From NCBI RefSeq assembly GCF_014653175.1, contig NZ_BNAG01000005.1, forward strand, positions 62,001 through 126,000: a stretch of DNA of 64,000 nt, read 5' to 3'. Shown one piece after another: positions 60,214 through 64,000 of this stretch. The DNA is from Roseivirga thermotolerans. Lineage in GTDB: Bacteria; Bacteroidota; Bacteroidia; Cytophagales; Cyclobacteriaceae. Position 1 is the first letter of the stretch. Each line of letters starts with the position of its first letter. The translations under genes and the position numbers were made by a program. The notes under the pieces were generated by a model. That model did no database searches. It was not told where the DNA came from and worked only from the letters and a program-made list of their open reading frames with translations.

Positions 60214-61060
60214 GTCTCAAAAGCCTGCGAAGGAATTGTTGCGCCAAGTTATTAATGAATTGGCAAACTTATACGAGGAGCGCGAGCTTACCGCATTGGC
60301 TCGGCATTATTTGCACGATCGCTTTCATGTCGATAGCATTAAACTGGCTCTGAACAGCCCAGTGCATTTCGATGAAAAACTGATGTCACACGACCTGAAA
60401 CTACTCCGGGCAGCAACTCCCCTACAACACGTAGTTGGCTTTGGGGTGTTTTATGGGCGTAGGTTTAAGTGTGGCCCTGAAGCGCTGATTCCCCGACCTG
60501 AAACAGAAGAATTGGTGAGCTGGGTGATTCAGGGAATTGGAGAACTGAAAGATTCACAGGTGCGTGTTTTGGACATTGGAACCGGAACCGGGTGTATTCC
60601 AATAACACTGGCGCTTGAGCGGAAAGGCTTGAAGGTGGAAGGTCTTGATATTTCTAGTGAAGCTTTGGCTCTCGCACAAAAAAATGCTGAACAGCTAAAA
60701 GCCGATGTAACTTTTAGCCGGTTGGATATACTACAAGAAAACCTGATTGGCCGGTACCATGTAATTGTGAGCAACCCTCCGTATATACCCGAATCGGACA
60801 AAGCCCAAATGCACAGCAACGTTCTAGATTATGAGCCCGGCCTTGCTTTGTTTGTACCCAACAACGACCCTTTATTGTTCTACAGAGTAATTGCACAAAA
60901 GGCTATGCCTGCACTTTTAGAAGGAGGGAGCCTTTATTTTGAAATACATGAAACCTACGGACATGAGGTGATGAAGCTACTTGAGAGTGAGGGATACCAA
61001 AATGTGAGTCTCAAGCAAGATATGCAAGGCAAAGACAGAATGATAAGAGCTCGTATTTAG
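60212..61060 (+). CDS. prmC: Peptide chain release factor N5-glutamine methyltransferase
   Basis: A 282-residue methyltransferase from the ATG at 60212. The N-terminal helical domain (MSQKPAKELLRQVINELANL) is followed by RRFKCGPEALIPRPETEELV, VRVLDIGTGTGCIPITLALE (SAM site) and IVSNPPYIPES (catalytic NPPY). It methylates the GGQ Gln of RF1/RF2. The start codon overlaps the divergent ribD start. The C-terminus reads LKQDMQGKDRMIRARI, typical of the family. Confidence 0.94.
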   Translation: MSQKPAKELLRQVINELANLYEERELTALARHYLHDRFHVDSIKLALNSPVHFDEKLMSHDLKLLRAATPLQHVVGFGVFYGRRFKCGPEALIPRPETEELVSWVIQGIGELKDSQVRVLDIGTGTGCIPITLALERKGLKVEGLDISSEALALAQKNAEQLKADVTFSRLDILQENLIGRYHVIVSNPPYIPESDKAQMHSNVLDYEPGLALFVPNNDPLLFYRVIAQKAMPALLEGGSLYFEIHETYGHEVMKLLESEGYQNVSLKQDMQGKDRMIRARI

Positions 61061-61418
61061 ATTTCTGATATGGGAATCTAGAAAGCCTAGAATCAATAAT
61101 ACCTCGATTTAAAATGGCTCCTTTTCGTAAAGCCTGGTCCACCTTTTTTCAGTTGAGCAATCATTACAACATAGTCATCTTTGCCTGCTGCTGCGTGGAG
61201 CGTGAGAGCATACAAAGTATAATGGTTTAAAGAAAATTGGTGGTTCGTATGTGTTTTAGTGAGGGAACTACCAAAAGTTAGTCATATAACTTTACAGCCC
61301 CAATAACACCAACCCTCTGCAATCCATACGCTGTCTATAGGTACCTATCTCTACTATTTTTTTCGAAGATCTACTATTTAAATAGTAATTCTACTATATT
61401 TATAGTAGATTGAGAATT
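61061..61418. other. Gene-free region ending in BlaI operators
   Basis: About 350 bp between prmC and the BlaI-type gene. No ORF of note on either strand. The last 70 bp carry three regularly spaced CTACTAT elements (61351, 61371 and 61391), described separately. Nothing else is seen. Confidence 0.6.
61351..61408 (+). promoter_or_regulatory. BlaI/MecI-type operator array
   Basis: CTACTAT recurs at 61351, 61371 and 61391, exactly 20 bp apart, which is about two helical turns. The second forms the perfect palindrome TACTATTTAAATAGTA (61372-61387). The third forms CTACTATA-TT-TATAGTAG (61391-61408). TACTA...TAGTA dyads are the usual target type of BlaI/MecI dimers. The array ends 10 bp before the blaI-like start codon, so it would autorepress this operon. 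Confidence 0.8.
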
Positions 61419-61787
61419 ATGAAAGAACTAACTAAAGCCGAAGAGCGCATAATGCAAATAGTATGGCGTCTTGAAAAGGCCTTCACCCGTGAAATATTGG
61501 AGGAGTTTAAGAAAGATGCACCGAGTTATACTACAATAGCTACGGTACTTTCTGTGCTCGAACAAAAGGGCTTTGTTGCTCACGAAATGATGGGCAACAG
61601 CAAAAGGTATTATCCGCTCATCAGTAAATCCAAATATTCAGACTTTGCCATGAGCAACGTAATGAGCAAGTACTTTGAAGGTTCGCTCACCCGCCTTGTT
61701 TCATTCTTTGCCGATCGCAAGAAAATGGACATTGACGAGCTAGATGAAATCATTAAGATTCTGGAAAGCAAAAAGGAGGCAGAATGA
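61419..61787 (+). CDS. BlaI/MecI/CopY family transcriptional repressor
   Basis: A 122-residue winged-helix repressor from the ATG at 61419 (a TTG lies three codons upstream). MKELTKAEERIMQIVWRLEK and PSYTTIATVLSVLEQKGFVA form the HTH, and KRYYPLISKSKYSDFAM the wing and start of the dimerisation helices. The cleavage region of BlaI (N-F-type bond) is not clear. It overlaps the M56 gene by 4 bp. The operators lie just upstream. The controlled function is unknown; there is no beta-lactamase gene in the window. Confidence 0.92.
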   Translation: MKELTKAEERIMQIVWRLEKAFTREILEEFKKDAPSYTTIATVLSVLEQKGFVAHEMMGNSKRYYPLISKSKYSDFAMSNVMSKYFEGSLTRLVSFFADRKKMDIDELDEIIKILESKKEAE

Positions 61788-63535
61788 TTGATGCAGTGTT
61801 TTATTGGAGCTTAAAGGTCAGTATTATTCTAAGCATACTCTTTTTGGCCTACCTCATGTTGTTTCGGAACAACACGCAATTTCAATGGAGGAGAATACTC
61901 GTTTTGGGTATTCTCATACTGAGTGCCATTGCTCCCTACCTTTCATATAAGGTTACTGAAGAAGAACCTATTATTGTGCATGAGGCTCTTGCCCTTAAAA
62001 CCAAGCTTGAAAATACTGCCACAAGCCTTCGCCCCTCACAATCTATCTCAAAAAACACAGATTCTAAAACAGTAAGGGCCAATCCTTCAATTTTTACCAG
62101 GCAAAGCTTCATAACCATTTACTCCATTGGTTTAGCCCTGTTTGCCTTGTTGCTGATTATAGAAATTCTCAGGCTCTTTATCTGGAAACTCATGTCGGGT
62201 AGAGATGTTATCCTTGGAAATAACATTTTAAGACATCCCTCTGTTAAAGCACCATTTTCTTACTGGAGTTGGATTTTTATACCGCAATTTAAGAATTACC
62301 CAGCCTCTACCTGGCACATCATACACCAACACGAAAAGGTACATATTCAACAAAAGCACAGTATAGACCTTATGTTTATGAGAGTCTTTCAGGCGCTACT
62401 TTGGTATAATCCGGTGGTATACTGGGTTCTCAGAGAATTAAAAACCTTACACGAAGCTCAGGTTGACCATAGGGTGCTAAAGAGTGTGCCTCTTGAGTCT
62501 TATGCCGAAACTCTTCTGAAAGTGACACTGCCCGGTTTCGAAGGTGGCGTATCCCATTCATTTGCGCGAATTTCCAGCCTATCTAAACGGATAAAACTTA
62601 TGAAAACACACAAAACAACCATTCGAAAAACCATTCTGCTAAGCCTTGTTTACGGCCTCCTTGCCTTTGGGTGCCTCACCTGGACTTCTCTTTGGTCTCA
62701 AGAAAAGCAAACATCTTTTGAGTTCGATGTTTCTGCAGATACAAGTGCTTCTAAACAAACTAATATCTCAAACTCAAGCCTTCTGGCCAGTCTCTTCGAG
62801 TCGGGCTGGATTAACAAACTAACCACTGCTCACGAACGGGTCTTCCTCCTACTCAAATCGGAAAACCCAGACAAAAAAATTGCTTACCGATATTTTAAAG
62901 AAAATAACTTCCACCCTTACTTCGAATCATTTAAGCCCGGCTATAATCCCCTTTTCGTGGCTAAGCTTAATGAAGCTCAACAATCAGAACTAATTGGACT
63001 CCTGTTAGCAGATACTACCGGAATTACGTTTAACTCTGATAGAACTATCATAAACAAATGGACCTACTCCGATCTTTTTACAGAAAAACAGTTAAAAGAC
63101 CAAATACTTCCCAACACCAAATACCTGATGATTTATGAGTCAACCCCCGTTTCATTAGAGTATGATGAAAGCAGTATTTTCTCTCCCGAAGAGGTGGATG
63201 TGCTACCCCAGGTAATGGGCGGTCTTGAAAACCTGGCTAAAACCATTGCTTTAGAAATTAAACTACCCGAAGGAATCGACCGCTCCAGGCTTCCGAAAAC
63301 CATCGACTTTGAATTTGTTGTGCAGGGAGGCCAGTCTATTTCGCACCTCAACCTGCTGACCGAAATGGCCGGATCAGACAAACGAAACAGGGCCTACTAT
63401 CTTTTCTTCGGACAGGTTCACGACACTCTGAGAAGTAAGATTGCTTCACTTTATCCCTGGAAACGGGGAGTTAAAGACGGTAAAGAAGTATTGGTTCGGA
63501 TGAAAATTTCTATTCCTACACGGTACATGATGTAG
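61784..63535 (+). CDS. M56 family metallopeptidase (BlaR1-like signal transducer)
   Basis: A 583-residue membrane protein. Two N-terminal helices (about 5-22 and 37-54) and another pair precede the zinc-protease motif HQHEKVHIQQKHSIDLMFMR (HExxH = HEKVH). ALLWYNPVVYWVLRELKTLH, with EAQVD, follows. A later helix near 275-295 leads to a large extracytoplasmic C-terminal region (about 300-583) unlike the penicillin-binding domain of BlaR1. The sensed ligand therefore differs. It is coupled to the BlaI-like repressor by a 4-bp overlap. Confidence 0.9.
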   Translation: MIDAVFYWSLKVSIILSILFLAYLMLFRNNTQFQWRRILVLGILILSAIAPYLSYKVTEEEPIIVHEALALKTKLENTATSLRPSQSISKNTDSKTVRANPSIFTRQSFITIYSIGLALFALLLIIEILRLFIWKLMSGRDVILGNNILRHPSVKAPFSYWSWIFIPQFKNYPASTWHIIHQHEKVHIQQKHSIDLMFMRVFQALLWYNPVVYWVLRELKTLHEAQVDHRVLKSVPLESYAETLLKVTLPGFEGGVSHSFARISSLSKRIKLMKTHKTTIRKTILLSLVYGLLAFGCLTWTSLWSQEKQTSFEFDVSADTSASKQTNISNSSLLASLFESGWINKLTTAHERVFLLLKSENPDKKIAYRYFKENNFHPYFESFKPGYNPLFVAKLNEAQQSELIGLLLADTTGITFNSDRTIINKWTYSDLFTEKQLKDQILPNTKYLMIYESTPVSLEYDESSIFSPEEVDVLPQVMGGLENLAKTIALEIKLPEGIDRSRLPKTIDFEFVVQGGQSISHLNLLTEMAGSDKRNRAYYLFFGQVHDTLRSKIASLYPWKRGVKDGKEVLVRMKISIPTRYMM

Positions 63536-63558
63536 GATGTTTTGTTTAGTTAAGATTG

Positions 63559-63592
63559 AAGGGTGCGGCTTATATAGCAGGCACCCTTTGCT
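63559..63592 (+). terminator. Terminator of the BlaI/M56 operon
   Basis: An 8-bp stem (63559-63566 AAGGGTGC with 63581-63588 GCACCCTT), with an internal GGCT/AGC pairing in the loop, followed by a T-rich stretch. It lies 24 bp after the M56 stop and before the convergent gene's stop. Confidence 0.6.
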
Positions 63593-63601
63593 ATTTCTCT
63601 T

Positions 63602-64000
63602 CTACAGATACAAATCCGTCTTTATACTTTCAATCAACCAAAAAGGCCGTTGGTTAGACTCTACTCTCGCCTTACCATTTGTAGCACATGTAAGCTCAAA
63701 AGGTTCCAGATACATCTCGTTTTCCAGATTCTGATAAAAACCTTCGGTTTTAAAGAAAGTACCTTCTACCACAGGATGTACAGCAACTACATCGCCAATA
63801 TTGAGCCACTTTTGAAACACTCCTCGGCTGGAATAAACCCACTTCTGATCATTATAATAAAGTACCGAATCGAACGTATCGGCATACAGTCGAATGGTAT
63901 CCAGACAAGAACTATTAAAAGCATTGGCCAGCACATTTACCGCATTGTGCCCTAAATCTTTGAGGGCTATAAAAGCAGAAATCAGCAAATCGGCCGAATC
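63602..64000 (-). CDS. Hypothetical protein, 5' end beyond the window
   Basis: A leftward frame open to the window edge, giving 132 residues of C-terminal sequence. It reads DSADLLISAFIALKDLGHNA at the edge and ends RPFWLIESIKTDLYL. It has a mixed alpha/beta composition, with SNQRPFWLIES near the end and no membrane segment. I recognise no family. A TTG at 63988 could be a start, but the frame continues beyond it. It is convergent with the M56 gene. Confidence 0.5.
   Translation of the reverse strand, partial: DSADLLISAFIALKDLGHNAVNVLANAFNSSCLDTIRLYADTFDSVLYYNDQKWVYSSRGVFQKWLNIGDVVAVHPVVEGTFFKTEGFYQNLENEMYLEPFELTCATNGKARVESNQRPFWLIESIKTDLYL

Noticed and set aside
1-64000. CRISPR array, rRNA, prophage or integrative element
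   Set aside because: No regular short repeats with spacers, no rRNA-like conserved blocks, and no integrase, capsid or transposase-like protein was seen.

Overview
The window reads as chromosomal DNA of a Bacteroidota bacterium, most likely a marine or soil member of the Cytophagales. Evidence: lipoproteins with the Bacteroidota signal (a Cys soon after a short hydrophobic stretch), a peptide plus six-bladed beta-propeller pair, FtsX-type permeases without an ATPase, a second short DnaE together with DinB, BlaI/M56 pairs, a TAnnTTTG-like -7 element before dinB, and few strong Shine-Dalgarno sites. Genus and species cannot be read from the sequence.

Layout. 1-7490: small stand-alone enzymes (a cut DegT-type aminotransferase, DUF4287/DUF5655 and DUF1801 proteins, old yellow enzyme, pirin, SnoaL-like and VOC proteins, a UshA-like lipoprotein nucleotidase). 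7744-10277: a signalling operon ending in a sensorless histidine kinase and a NarL-type regulator. 10270-13642: second DnaE, tRNA-Glu and tRNA-Ser. 13707-20066: YihY, thioesterase, MltG, TsaC/Sua5, WbqC-like protein and ClpC. 20127-24475: M20 amidohydrolase, di-haem cytochrome c peroxidase and an ECF-sigma operon, preceded by a decayed Spy-like gene. 24577-26918: AstE-type deacylase and MgtE.

26995-30709 is the most notable region: five tightly coupled, AT-rich genes (QueC-like, TGT-like, CD-NTase, two-TM SLATT-like effector, HhH-GPD/OGG-like) that together form a type IV CBASS anti-phage operon. Its enzymes are remodelled: the QueC is short, the TGT lacks the zinc cysteines, the glycosylase lacks the lyase lysine, and the third acid of the cyclase is uncertain.

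30980-34701: thioredoxin-fold protein, then a peptide/beta-propeller module bracketed by two copies of a ~36-bp sequence, then dinB. dinB and the second dnaE share an upstream motif in the same orientation, which suggests co-regulation, plausibly by DNA damage. 34800-43627: sugar metabolism (PfkA, FbaA, LacI regulator, GH31 alpha-glucosidase, GH13 lipoprotein, sugar MFS porter) with LacI-type operator palindromes. 43697-53988: M28 peptidase, TauE/SafE, Crp/Fnr regulator, small proteins, an FtsX permease, EEP hydrolase, EamA transporter and DusB. 54024-60213: CPBP protease, DUF2007, CdsA, Gdh, Psd, a lipoprotein, fRMsr and RibD. 60212-64000: PrmC, a BlaI/M56 pair with phased operators, and a gene cut by the window end.

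No rRNA, CRISPR array, transposase or integrase was recognised.
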